From the NCBI RefSeq assembly GCF_003287275.1, contig NZ_QEVW01000005.1:620001-684000 (forward strand): 64,000 bases of DNA. The letters run 5' to 3'. Within the stretch, counting starts at the first letter, position 1; each line of letters starts with the position of its first letter. A program made the translations under genes and the position numbers. This document shows, one piece after another, positions 56,141 to 64,000 of this stretch. Under the pieces are notes generated by a model, which saw nothing but the letters and a program-made list of their open reading frames with translations, made no database searches and was not told the DNA's origin. This DNA comes from Paenibacillus taichungensis (lineage in GTDB: Bacteria > Bacillota > Bacilli > Paenibacillales > Paenibacillaceae).

Positions 56141-56803
56141 TTAAGATTTGACGCCGCCTGACCATTGAAAACCAATGGCATCCAGGAATGCTTTGGAAAG
56201 CACCATATGGCCTGTTGCATCGGGATGAACCCGATCATAAGTCAGTACAGACGTATAGAAATGATCCCAGAATGGAGTAAATGCAGCCTGTGTGTCCACG
56301 AAAATGGCGTCATGTTCAGCGGCTACTCTGCGAACAGCATCACCGTATATATCCATCGTAGCCCGCATCGGATCTTCCGGATTGGCTTCCAAATAATAAG
56401 GAGACATCAGAATAAGTCCTTTCAACCCAGGACGAACAGAAGCAACCAGATCACGCAGTGTGGTTTCATACTCCTCCAGGAAAACTTGCGAGTCCGTAGA
56501 TAACGGATTGTCAAATTGGCGCCATACATCGTTAATCCCGATCATGATAGATAACCAGTCCGGTTTGAGATCAAGCACATCTCGGTCCCAGCGCTGCTTC
56601 AAATCACGGATCGTATTCCCACTATTACCCACATTTTGAATCCGCAGCATCAATTCCGGATAGATGGAACGCAGCAAGGCATACACTTGCGCCACATAAC
56701 CATGCCCCAGTCCAGAACTCCCTTCACCAACAGGATGCTCACGTCCACAATCTGTGATTGAATCTCCGATAAAAAGCAGCTTATCATTCTTTTGCAATTT
56801 CAT
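56141..56803 (-). CDS. SGNH/GDSL-family esterase
   Basis: A 220-residue protein. The nucleophile Ser15 is in LLFIGDSITDCGRE, block III Asn in MIGINDVWRQF near residue 90 and the Asp/His pair in DRVHPDATGHMVL near 193. AAGGAG lies before the ATG at 56803. No signal peptide. Intracellular SGNH esterases in polysaccharide loci commonly remove acetyl groups from imported oligosaccharides; that role is inferred from context only. Confidence 0.9.
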   Translation of the reverse strand: MKLQKNDKLLFIGDSITDCGREHPVGEGSSGLGHGYVAQVYALLRSIYPELMLRIQNVGNSGNTIRDLKQRWDRDVLDLKPDWLSIMIGINDVWRQFDNPLSTDSQVFLEEYETTLRDLVASVRPGLKGLILMSPYYLEANPEDPMRATMDIYGDAVRRVAAEHDAIFVDTQAAFTPFWDHFYTSVLTYDRVHPDATGHMVLSKAFLDAIGFQWSGGVKS

Positions 56804-56902
56804 TATTGTTTTCTCCTTCGCTCTCATAAGCGTTAAAATATGTGAGATCACTCGTATTCATATTTCATATTCAGGAAAGACATAGATCAGCCAGGTGTCG
56901 GG

Positions 56903-57700
56903 TTACCACCCTTGATTCTTAAGCCAGGTCAGGCACAGATCAGACCAAGCCCGAACCGCATGGTCATCCTCTGCCAATCCCAGACCATGTGAACCTTTTT
57001 CAAATACATGCAAGTCATAAGGAATGCCGTGTGCACCCAGGGCAAGCGCGTAACGCAAACTGTTCTCTACAGGGACCGCCTGATCATCACTGGTATGCCA
57101 GATGAATGCTTCAGGAGCGTCAGCTTTCACCTGCTGCTCTGCACTGAAAGCCTTGATCTGTTCAGCAGACACATCTGACCCAAGCAGATTTTCACGAGAT
57201 CCGGCATGTCCATAGGACTCCATCGTAATTACCGGATAACAAAGAATAACACGATCCGGACGCGAACTCTCCCGTTCAATAGGGTCTTCATGATCTGGTT
57301 GACCCTCGTCATACAAGGTTCCCAACGTGGCTGTAAGATGACCGCCTGCCGAGAAACCAAGCACGGCAATTTTGGAAGGGTTAAAGCCATATTGCTCGGC
57401 ATGAGCACGTACATATCGGATCGCACGCTGACCATCAGTCATAGGTGCCGGATGCTGGTGAGGCGCCACACGGTACTTCAGCACAAATGCGCTAATTCCC
57501 GCACGGTTCAGCAATTCAGCGATTGGAGCTCCTTCGTGATCGGCCAAAAATCCATAGCCTCCACCCGGACAGATAATGACAGCGCTCTCGGAACCAGGCT
57601 GAATAAATGGAATCAGATGGGGCATTTCATCCTCATGGCCCTTGGCCGCATAAGGCGCTGCATGGTCCCATAATGCTATAGTTGATGTCACTTCTATCAT
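56903..57700 (-). CDS. Alpha/beta hydrolase, BD-FAE/acetyl esterase type
   Basis: A 265-residue cytoplasmic hydrolase. ICPGGGYGFLADHEG near residue 43 is the oxyanion HGGG-like region, Ser117 lies in VLGFSAGGHLTATLG, Asp near 210 in HTSDDQAVPVENS and His near 245 in EKGSHGLGL. The bifunctional feruloyl/acetyl-xylan esterase group is closest by motif. The ATG at 57700 is directly at a weak ribosome site; a GTG at 57691 has better spacing to GAGAGGA and may be the real start. It is first in the hydrolase unit, 190 bases from araC. Confidence 0.88.
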   Translation of the reverse strand: MIEVTSTIALWDHAAPYAAKGHEDEMPHLIPFIQPGSESAVIICPGGGYGFLADHEGAPIAELLNRAGISAFVLKYRVAPHQHPAPMTDGQRAIRYVRAHAEQYGFNPSKIAVLGFSAGGHLTATLGTLYDEGQPDHEDPIERESSRPDRVILCYPVITMESYGHAGSRENLLGSDVSAEQIKAFSAEQQVKADAPEAFIWHTSDDQAVPVENSLRYALALGAHGIPYDLHVFEKGSHGLGLAEDDHAVRAWSDLCLTWLKNQGW

Positions 57701-57824
57701 CCTCTCTAATTTGAACGGATACGTTGATCCGTATAGTCATTTTCCAATCTAAGGAATCGATATCATCATAACGGGTAGCACCCTTGCGCATCAATACCTT
57801 CCTGGCATCACTTTTTATTCAATT

Positions 57825-57838
57825 TGTAACAGGTTACA
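57825..57838. promoter_or_regulatory. Perfect palindrome upstream of the hydrolase operon
   Basis: TGTAAC-AG-GTTACA lies about 125 bases ahead of the first hydrolase start, between it and araC. Such 14-base dyads are typical of LacI/GntR-type operators. Confidence 0.5.
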
Positions 57839-57891
57839 CGGAATCCGCATGCTTGAACAGTGTTTTATAGCACATTTATACCTCAGAATGA

Positions 57892-58725
57892 TTAATATAA
57901 CGTTCGATACTGCTCCGGAGTTACACCCTCAATCCGCCGAAATGTAGCCACAAAATGACTCGCATCCCGAAAACCAACCTTCGCTGCCGTTTCCTTGACG
58001 GTTAGTTTGCTGTCCCCTGTCATCCATTCTTTTGATTTGCGAATACGGAGGAGAATGAAATAACTATAGGCGGTCATGCCAAAGGATTGTTTGAAAAGAG
58101 TATTGAGATGCCTAGGCGTAATACCTGGTATAGCAGCCATCTGTTCAAGGCCGATTTCGGGGTCGGCATAGTGTTCATTCATAAATGAAATTAACGGAGC
58201 CAGCCGTTCCACGGCGTGGGAGATTGAAGATCGACTGCCTGTCATGCCATGTTTTTTGAGCAAAATCAGAAATCGATACATGTCCGCTGACGCTTCCAAA
58301 CCGGATAAATCCTGGTCACTGCTGATGGAACCCAGCACTTCCCTGCCGTAATATTCAAGCGGGCTCTCTAAGTCCCACTGGTGTAGAGCTGCCTCCCCCA
58401 AACCAAGCGATTCTGTAATAGCCGGGCACTGGGAGCCTCCAAAGGTAATGTAAAGGGTCTCCCATTCTCCTTGCGAGCGTACATACTCGTGTGGCTCATT
58501 CGGCGGCAGCAAAATGCCGGATGTCTCCCCCAGCTGTACAGTTGAACCTGCAAATCTGAACTCTCCAGCTCCCTTCACCGTCTGAAGCCAGTGATAACAA
58601 GGATATCCGGCAGGTCTGTACACATTCTCCTGATTCCCGTTATATCCTATACTCTCGATGTAGAGCGGAAGCGGCTGATCCCTAGGGGTCATAAAGTAGC
58701 GCCGATGATCGGGTGTGATGAGCAT
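57892..58725 (-). CDS. AraC-family transcriptional regulator
   Basis: A 277-residue regulator. The N-terminal cupin (HWLQTVKGAGEFRFAGSTVQ, GILLPPNEPHEY) binds a sugar; the C-terminal helix-turn-helix pair has LEQMAAIPGITPRHLNTLFK and VKETAAKVGFRDASHFVATF, ending EGVTPEQYR. AAAGGAGAG lies before the ATG. It is divergent from the GH42 gene, and their 130-base spacer has direct repeats that may be its sites. Confidence 0.93.
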   Translation of the reverse strand: MLITPDHRRYFMTPRDQPLPLYIESIGYNGNQENVYRPAGYPCYHWLQTVKGAGEFRFAGSTVQLGETSGILLPPNEPHEYVRSQGEWETLYITFGGSQCPAITESLGLGEAALHQWDLESPLEYYGREVLGSISSDQDLSGLEASADMYRFLILLKKHGMTGSRSSISHAVERLAPLISFMNEHYADPEIGLEQMAAIPGITPRHLNTLFKQSFGMTAYSYFILLRIRKSKEWMTGDSKLTVKETAAKVGFRDASHFVATFRRIEGVTPEQYRTLY

Positions 58726-58768
58726 AGGGAATCTCTCCTTTGAACAAAAACAAGATTACAGTTCCATA

Positions 58769-58843
58769 TTCTTATATGTTTCATTACTTTTCTTATATTT
58801 TAAAAGTCATATCCATCATATAGTATAGATTTATTCTTATACA
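58769..58843. promoter_or_regulatory. Three TTCTTATA repeats between araC and GH42 gene
   Basis: TTCTTATAT at 58769-58777 and 58790-58798 (21 bases apart, two helical turns) and TTCTTATAC at 58835-58843. Such phased direct repeats are usual for AraC activators. They lie 15-90 bases before the GH42 start. Confidence 0.5.
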
Positions 58844-58857
58844 AGAGGTGAACACAT

Positions 58858-60888
58858 TTGATTAGCAGCAAGTTACCCAAAATGTTCTACGGCGGCGACT
58901 ATAACCCTGAACAATGGGATCATGAGACTCATCTTGAAGATCTGCGCATGTTCCAATTGGCAGGTATTGATATTGCGACCATCAACGTATTTTCATGGGC
59001 ACTGATTCAGCCTGATGAAATCACTTATAATTTTGAAGGACTGGACCAGTTAATTAACAGTCTCTATGAAAGCGGCGTTTACATTTGCCTCGCGACAAGC
59101 ACTGCTGCCCATCCAGCGTGGATGGCGAAGAAATACCCGGATGTACTGCGTGTGGATGCTGATGGACGTAAACGTAAATTTGGTGGACGGCATAACTCCT
59201 GTCCGAATAGCCCAACCTATCGCAAATACTCCGAGAAAATTGCAGACAAGCTGGCAGAACGTTACAAGGATCACCCGGCTGTGCTTGTATGGCATATCTC
59301 CAACGAATATGGTGGCGATTGTTATTGTGATAACTGCGAGAAAGCGTTCCGCGTGTATCTCAAAGAACGTTATCAGACCCTAGAGCAGCTCAACAAAGCT
59401 TGGAACACCAATTTCTGGGGGCATACTTTCTATGATTGGGATGAGATTGTTCTGCCGAGCAACCTGAGCGAGCACTGGGGAAACAACAATTCCACGTTCC
59501 AGGGCATCTCGCTTGATTATTCCCGCTTCAACTCCGACAGTATGCTCGATTGTTACCGTCTGGAATATGATGCGATCAAAAAACATATCCCGGATTCAGT
59601 CGTTACGACCAACCTGATGGGATTCTTCAAACAGCTGGACTATTTCAAATGGGCCAAATATATGGATATCGTCTCCTGGGACAGCTATCCGGGTCTTGCG
59701 ACCCCGGTAAGTTTCACAGCTATGGCTCATGATCTGATGCGTGGATTGAAGGACGGACAGCCGTTCATGCTCATGGAGCAGACACCAAGCCAGCAGAACT
59801 GGCAGCCTTATAACTCATTGAAACGCCCCGGCGTTATGCGTCTGTGGAGCTACCAGTCCGTTGCTCATGGCGCAGATACGATCATGTTCTTCCAGCTCCG
59901 CCGTTCTGTCGGGGCCTGTGAGAAATACCACGGTGCTGTCATTGAACATGTCGGTCATGAACATACCCGTGTCTTCCGCGAAGTCTCGGAGCTAGGCAAA
60001 GAGTTACAGCTGCTGGGCGACAAAACGCTGGATGCTACCGTGAATGCCAAAGTGGCGATTGTGTTTGACTGGGATAACTGGTGGGCGATCGAAAAATCAA
60101 GCGGGCCTACGGTTGCACTGAACTATGTAGATCAAATTCACAAATACTACGCTGCCTTCTTCCGCCGCAACATTCAGGTGGACATCGTTAGTGTGGATAC
60201 CGATATCAGCAAATATGACATCGTGCTCGCTCCAGTACTCTATATGGTTAAACCAGGCTTTGCGGCCAAACTGGAGAAGTACGTTGAAGCAGGCGGTACA
60301 TTCCTGACAACCTTCTTCAGTGGTATCGTCAATGAGAGTGACATCGTAACAACCGGAGGCTATCCTGGCGAACTTCGCAAACTGCTCGGTATCTGGGTTG
60401 AAGAAATTGATGCACTGCTGCCCGAACAAAAAAATCGTATTGTCATGAAAGAGGCTTATGGCGATCTTCAGGGAGACTATGGTTGCGGCATGTTGTGTGA
60501 CTTGCTGCATAGTGAAGGTGCAGAAATCATTGCCGAATATGGAGACGATTTCTACAAAGGCATGCCTGTGGTAACCCGTAACACGTTTGGTCAAGGTGAA
60601 GCCTGGTATGTGGCTTCCGATCCGGAAGATCGATTCCTGGATGGCTTGTTGGGACAACTGGCTACCACCAAAAATATTGCTTCTCTTCTGGATACTCCGG
60701 AAGGTGTTGAAGTGACTGCTCGTACCAAGGATGGACAACAGTACCTGTTTGTCATGAATCACAATGCTACCACTCAATCCTATGATTTGGGCCAAACTGA
60801 GGCTCGTGATTTGCTCACAGATCGGTCCCTTTCAGGTACGATCGAGATTGAAGGACGCGGTGTGCAACTGCTTGAAATGAAAAAATAA
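58858..60888 (+). CDS. GH42 beta-galactosidase
   Basis: A 676-residue cytoplasmic enzyme beginning from TTG 58858 with GAGGTG 7 bases ahead. MFYGGDYNPEQWD near residue 9 is the family start of the barrel; Glu150 in LVWHISNEYGGDC is the acid/base and Glu307 in FMLMEQTPSQQNW the nucleophile. The Cys-rich CYCDNCEKAF forms a zinc site. A trimerisation domain and small C-terminal domain follow. In Bacillus GanB-like enzymes trim galacto-oligosaccharides from pectic galactan. A terminator follows at 61013. Confidence 0.95.
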   Translation: MISSKLPKMFYGGDYNPEQWDHETHLEDLRMFQLAGIDIATINVFSWALIQPDEITYNFEGLDQLINSLYESGVYICLATSTAAHPAWMAKKYPDVLRVDADGRKRKFGGRHNSCPNSPTYRKYSEKIADKLAERYKDHPAVLVWHISNEYGGDCYCDNCEKAFRVYLKERYQTLEQLNKAWNTNFWGHTFYDWDEIVLPSNLSEHWGNNNSTFQGISLDYSRFNSDSMLDCYRLEYDAIKKHIPDSVVTTNLMGFFKQLDYFKWAKYMDIVSWDSYPGLATPVSFTAMAHDLMRGLKDGQPFMLMEQTPSQQNWQPYNSLKRPGVMRLWSYQSVAHGADTIMFFQLRRSVGACEKYHGAVIEHVGHEHTRVFREVSELGKELQLLGDKTLDATVNAKVAIVFDWDNWWAIEKSSGPTVALNYVDQIHKYYAAFFRRNIQVDIVSVDTDISKYDIVLAPVLYMVKPGFAAKLEKYVEAGGTFLTTFFSGIVNESDIVTTGGYPGELRKLLGIWVEEIDALLPEQKNRIVMKEAYGDLQGDYGCGMLCDLLHSEGAEIIAEYGDDFYKGMPVVTRNTFGQGEAWYVASDPEDRFLDGLLGQLATTKNIASLLDTPEGVEVTARTKDGQQYLFVMNHNATTQSYDLGQTEARDLLTDRSLSGTIEIEGRGVQLLEMKK

Positions 60889-61012
60889 TTCGAAAATTGA
60901 TGATACAACATGTTACATGGAAATCGCATTGATCTATATTTGCAGCTTAAAAGAGTGTCAATTGTTAAAATTTAAAGTATTATATGATTGATCTTGTTTC
61001 AATCTGCTACTT

Positions 61013-61044
61013 CCCGTATCCGTTTAGACTGGATACGGGTTTTT
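61013..61044 (+). terminator. Terminator of the GH42 gene
   Basis: CCCGTATCC and GGATACGGG around a 9-base loop, followed by TTTTTGTC. The remaining sequence up to 61298 has no gene; the WYL promoter was not identified. Confidence 0.92.
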
Positions 61045-61298
61045 GTCATTATTTGTGAGGCTATCGGTTAGAAGGAAATACCGAGAAGCGAAGCGAATTG
61101 GACGAGACACACAATTTAACGACGCCCGCCGGGAAAAGGAAGCGACCCTCCGTAAGTAGGCGCTGCACTGTAGAGAATAAATAATATAATGCTGCGAAAT
61201 ATTGGTGACAATCATGATGTCACTTATACACTGCTACAATGGGAGATACACTCCAGCATCCTTTCCGGCGGCGCAACCCTCGAAACGGAGTGGCTGAC

Positions 61299-62270
61299 AT
61301 GAATAGAACAAATCGGCTTGCCGCCATCGTTATGGCATTGCAGCACGGTCACGAAACGGCACATTCACTTGCAGAAAAGTTTGAAGTTTCCCGCCGTACC
61401 ATCCTGCGGGATATCCAATCTCTCTCAGAGATGAATGTCCCGATCATTGCTATCTCCGGTCCTGGAGGCGGCTTCAGACTTATGGAGGGGTATGTACTGC
61501 CCCCACTGCAATTAGACCCGGTTGAAGCAGCTACTCTCATCTTTGCTCTCGAAGGCCTAAGCCATTATGCAGATACCCCTTTTCAAGAGAAACGCTGGAC
61601 ATTAATGGACAAAATCAAAAGCATTATTCCAGATGATGTCAAAGCAAGGATGGATCCCATGCTCAAACAACTACAGCATGATGTCCCCGAGCGAAACTAC
61701 ATCCTTCATCATCTGGAACCGCTTCTGGCTTGTATCCCGGAACAAGGGTGGCTGCGTATGTTGTACCGCTCTGCTTCCCGTCAACGCTGGCTAACAATCT
61801 GCCCCATTCGAATCTATGCCTCAGCCGGTTTCTGGTATTGTGAAGCGTATTCGGAAGAGCACGGGGAACAGCGCCTGTTCAGGGCAGACCGCATTCTGGA
61901 CGTTTCGCCGGTTGAGCTGCTTGAATCACAACAGCTGGCAGAACAGGCAGAGCGACAGCGCAGCAAACCGAAATCTCCCGAACCTACTCCGACACGTGTT
62001 ACCGCACGTCTGAGTTACAGCGGAATGATAGAGGCGGAACAGGACAAGCATATTGGAGAACGGATGACTGAGATTGCTCCGGATGTCTGGGAACTGTCCT
62101 TTCTCTGCCCTCCCAGTGAGTGGGCCTGGGCCGTACGATTCTTTTATCGACTTGGACGTGAAGCAGAAGTACTTGAACCTGAGAACCTTCGCTGCGAGAT
62201 TCGCAAACATGCCGAGGAAGTATGCCAGATATATCTTACTTCCAACAATAATCGATGTAGCACACGCTAA
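61299..62270 (+). CDS. HTH-WYL transcriptional regulator
   Basis: A 323-residue protein. The N-terminal winged helix (MNRTNRLAAIVMALQHGHET, VSRRTILRDIQSLSEMNVPI) is DeoR-like; the WYL domain around residues 130-210 (LRMLYRSASRQRWLTICPIR, FWYCEAYSEEHGEQRLFRAD) and a WCX tail (WELSFLCPPSEWAWAVRFFY) follow. WYL proteins bind nucleic acids or small ligands. The start at 61299 has CGGAG 8 bases ahead; the frame is open farther upstream. It precedes an AlkZ-related gene by 19 bases, a probable pair. Confidence 0.92.
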   Translation: MNRTNRLAAIVMALQHGHETAHSLAEKFEVSRRTILRDIQSLSEMNVPIIAISGPGGGFRLMEGYVLPPLQLDPVEAATLIFALEGLSHYADTPFQEKRWTLMDKIKSIIPDDVKARMDPMLKQLQHDVPERNYILHHLEPLLACIPEQGWLRMLYRSASRQRWLTICPIRIYASAGFWYCEAYSEEHGEQRLFRADRILDVSPVELLESQQLAEQAERQRSKPKSPEPTPTRVTARLSYSGMIEAEQDKHIGERMTEIAPDVWELSFLCPPSEWAWAVRFFYRLGREAEVLEPENLRCEIRKHAEEVCQIYLTSNNNRCSTR

Positions 62271-62289
62271 AAAGGAGCTTGCCAAAATC

Positions 62290-62976
62290 ATGATGAATGA
62301 GCATGAATCGATCGTAACTTACGAAGAAGCTGTGCAGCGTATAGAGGCTGTGGGACTGCTCCCACTCGCCCCTTTATTTCCTGAATACCCTTCACTGTCC
62401 TCCATAACGCCTCAAGAAAACTGGCACAAGGATAACGCGCTTGATCCCTGGTTGTGGCGTTCACGTCTGGCTGAGGAAGGGATCGCTGCCTACGGCAAAT
62501 TTGTCAAAAAGAAAGCCCTTCTTGTCTCACGCGAATATTTCCCATGGGTGCACCGTCTGCTAGCGGACTCCAGAGTCATGGAAGAACAATATGACGTGGG
62601 TCTCCTCTCTCGAGAAGCATTGAAACTGTATGAGATAATCGAGAAGCATGAGGGGATTGATGGACGGAAATTACGTTCACTGGCAGGTTTTGGGGCCAAA
62701 GAGGACAAAAAGGCATTTGACCAGGGGCTGCTAGACCTTCAAAGCATGGGTGCCATTGTCATCTGCGGCACAAAAGAAAAAGAAGGCCTCGCTGAAGGTA
62801 AAGTTGCTTGGAATAGCTCTGCTTATGAGACCTCAGACTACTGGATGAAACGTCAAGGTATTGAACCTTTTGAGGGCAGCGTTGAAGATGCGGGCGAACT
62901 CCTGTTACAGCAATTGGAGAAATACACTACTGCTGCCGCACTGACCAAAATCAAAAAAGCCTTTGCGATAAAATGA
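62290..62976 (+). CDS. AlkZ-related winged-helix protein
   Basis: A 228-residue cytoplasmic protein; tentatively placed with AlkZ-related proteins by overall feel (YEEAVQRIEAVGLLPLAPL, WLWRSRLAEEGIAAYGKFV, IIEKHEGIDGRKLRSLAG). The catalytic Q-x-Q/D of true AlkZ glycosylases is not visible, so DNA glycosylase activity should not be assumed. AAGGAG is 12 bases before the ATG; translation is probably coupled to the WYL regulator. Confidence 0.65.
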   Translation: MMNEHESIVTYEEAVQRIEAVGLLPLAPLFPEYPSLSSITPQENWHKDNALDPWLWRSRLAEEGIAAYGKFVKKKALLVSREYFPWVHRLLADSRVMEEQYDVGLLSREALKLYEIIEKHEGIDGRKLRSLAGFGAKEDKKAFDQGLLDLQSMGAIVICGTKEKEGLAEGKVAWNSSAYETSDYWMKRQGIEPFEGSVEDAGELLLQQLEKYTTAAALTKIKKAFAIK

Positions 62977-62994
62977 TTGTAATACCTGTAACCA

Positions 62995-63030
62995 CAAATC
63001 CCGGAGGCCGAAGAGGGCCACCGGGATTTG
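62995..63030. terminator. Hairpin between AlkZ-related gene and uxaA
   Basis: CAAATCCCGG.GGCC pairs with GGCC.CCGGGATTTG, with short T-runs on both sides. Convergent gene ends use it. Confidence 0.65.
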
Positions 63031-63084
63031 CTGTATATACCTTTACCATACATGCAACAGATATAAAGCAACGAACAAATACAA

Positions 63085-64000
63085 TTACAGGATGACTCCG
63101 TCCTTGAATATCGCAATTTCCCGAAATCCATGCTGCTCGCTGAGCGTATGCGCCCGTCCTGAAGCAATATCGATCAGTTGGCTGAACAGCTGCACTTTCA
63201 CGTCTTCCATCGTCTTACCTTCCAGCAGTTGACCTGCGTTAAAATCGATCCAGTGCTTTTTCCGATTGGCCAGGTCAGATTGGGTTGCAATCTTGACGGT
63301 AGGTACCGGGCCTCCAAACGGCGTTCCGCGACCTGTCGTGAAAAGAACAATGTGCGCACCCGCAGCTGACAGTGCTGTAACAGACACAAGATCATTCCCC
63401 GGAGCTTCCACAATGTTCAGGCCGGTTTGAGTGACACGTTTGCCATAACGAAGTACATCAACTACGGGAGAACGGCCTCCCTTTTGCGTACATCCCAAAG
63501 ACTTTTCTTCCAGTGTGGTAATCCCGCCTGCTTTGTTTCCTGGTGAAGGATTTTCATAAATATTTTGACCGTGGTTCACAAAGTATTGCTTGAAACCGTT
63601 CACCAAGTCTACCAAATCATCAAATACTTGCTCATTGGCCGCCCGATTCATCAGAATGGTCTCTGCACCAAACATCTCGGGAACTTCAGTCAATATGGCC
63701 GTACCTCCGGCAGCAACCAGCATATCCGCAACGGAGCCAACGAGCGGGTTCGCCGTAATACCGGAGAGACCGTCCGAACCACCGCACTTCAATCCAATTT
63801 TGAGCTTGCTCAGAGGCAGCGGCTGACGCTGTTCATGTTCGACGAGCTCCACAAGCTCTTCCATCAGACGCAGTCCTTCCTCAAGCTCGTCATCTGTTTC
63901 CTGCGCTTTGAGAAAACGGACTTTCCCCTGATATTCCGGTGCGATACATTCGCGGAACTGGTCTACCTGATTATTTTCGCAACCCAGACCAATGACCAGC
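63085..64000 (-). CDS. uxaA: UxaA-family altronate dehydratase, 5' end cut by window
   Basis: About 305 codons visible, ending at 63085. LVIGLGCENNQVDQF at the right edge, GLKCGGSDGLSGITANPLVG near 63770, EVPEMFGAETILMNRA and NPSPGNKAGGITTLEEKSLG are typical of altronate/galactarate dehydratases, which use iron to make keto-deoxy-gluconate from altronate in galacturonate breakdown. ETTGRGTPFGGPVPTVKIAT-like FTTGRGTPFGGP is a strong match. The N-terminus and partner genes are beyond the right edge. GarD-type galactarate dehydratase is the main alternative. Confidence 0.9.
   Translation of the reverse strand, partial: LVIGLGCENNQVDQFRECIAPEYQGKVRFLKAQETDDELEEGLRLMEELVELVEHEQRQPLPLSKLKIGLKCGGSDGLSGITANPLVGSVADMLVAAGGTAILTEVPEMFGAETILMNRAANEQVFDDLVDLVNGFKQYFVNHGQNIYENPSPGNKAGGITTLEEKSLGCTQKGGRSPVVDVLRYGKRVTQTGLNIVEAPGNDLVSVTALSAAGAHIVLFTTGRGTPFGGPVPTVKIATQSDLANRKKHWIDFNAGQLLEGKTMEDVKVQLFSQLIDIASGRAHTLSEQHGFREIAIFKDGVIL

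Noticed and set aside
60097..60795. 232-codon leftward frame inside the GH42 gene
   Set aside because: Antisense to conserved GH42 sequence; no start signal.

Overview
The window looks like a chromosomal segment of a Paenibacillus-type Gram-positive (Bacillota), of moderate G+C content. The evidence is the classic Firmicutes gene order around sucC, rnhB/rbgA, rpsP/ffh, smc/ftsY, the FapR-controlled fatty acid cluster, rpmF/yceD and ylbM/ylbL/ylbJ. Strong AGGAGG-type ribosome sites, occasional TTG/GTG starts and a large inducible plant-polysaccharide locus fit the same source. No rRNA, tRNA, CRISPR array, phage or insertion sequence was found. The assignment rests on gene content and family knowledge, not on a database search.

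Layout. Positions 1-10.2 kb hold the end of sucC (truncated by the window edge), a peroxide-sensing MarR regulator, comM, a nitroreductase, a secreted repeat protein, and then the yraN-ylqH-ylqG-rnhB block. Positions 10.5-20.2 kb hold rbgA, lepB, rplS, trmD-rimM, khpA-rpsP and ffh-ylxM. Three unrelated genes (polysaccharide deacetylase, propeller protein, VOC protein) split rplS from trmD. Positions 20.4-33.1 kb hold a hemolysin III-like membrane protein followed by one long leftward operon, fapR-plsX-fabH-fabD-fabG-acpP-fabF-rnc-smc-ftsY, with a clear FapR operator in front. Positions 33.3-39.7 kb hold yceD-rpmF, tmcAL, a SepM/YlbL protease, ylbJ, and rsmD-coaD.

Positions 40.0-41.1 kb contain three small genes I could not recognise. 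From 41.3 to 61 kb lies a carbohydrate locus. It contains a GH2 beta-galactosidase, a three-component sugar ABC importer without its own ATPase, a YesM/YesN-type two-component system, a secreted GH74 xyloglucanase with X2 and CBM3 modules, an SMP-30 lactonase, two esterase-type hydrolases, an AraC regulator and a divergent GH42 beta-galactosidase. CcpA-type cre sites lie in the xyloglucanase promoter and in front of the importer. A reasonable inference is a unit for decorated hemicellulose (xyloglucan or galactan), with extracellular backbone cleavage, import, deacetylation and degalactosylation. The right end carries a WYL regulator, an AlkZ-related protein and the start of a UxaA-type altronate dehydratase.

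I did not find a clearly novel defence or mobile system. The most useful new observations are regulatory: the FapR operator, a cre inside the xyloglucanase promoter spacer, several perfect palindromes at promoters, three TTCTTATA repeats between araC and the GH42 gene, a 53-bp inverted repeat at the hemolysin III promoter, and a terminator embedded in an oppositely oriented gene.
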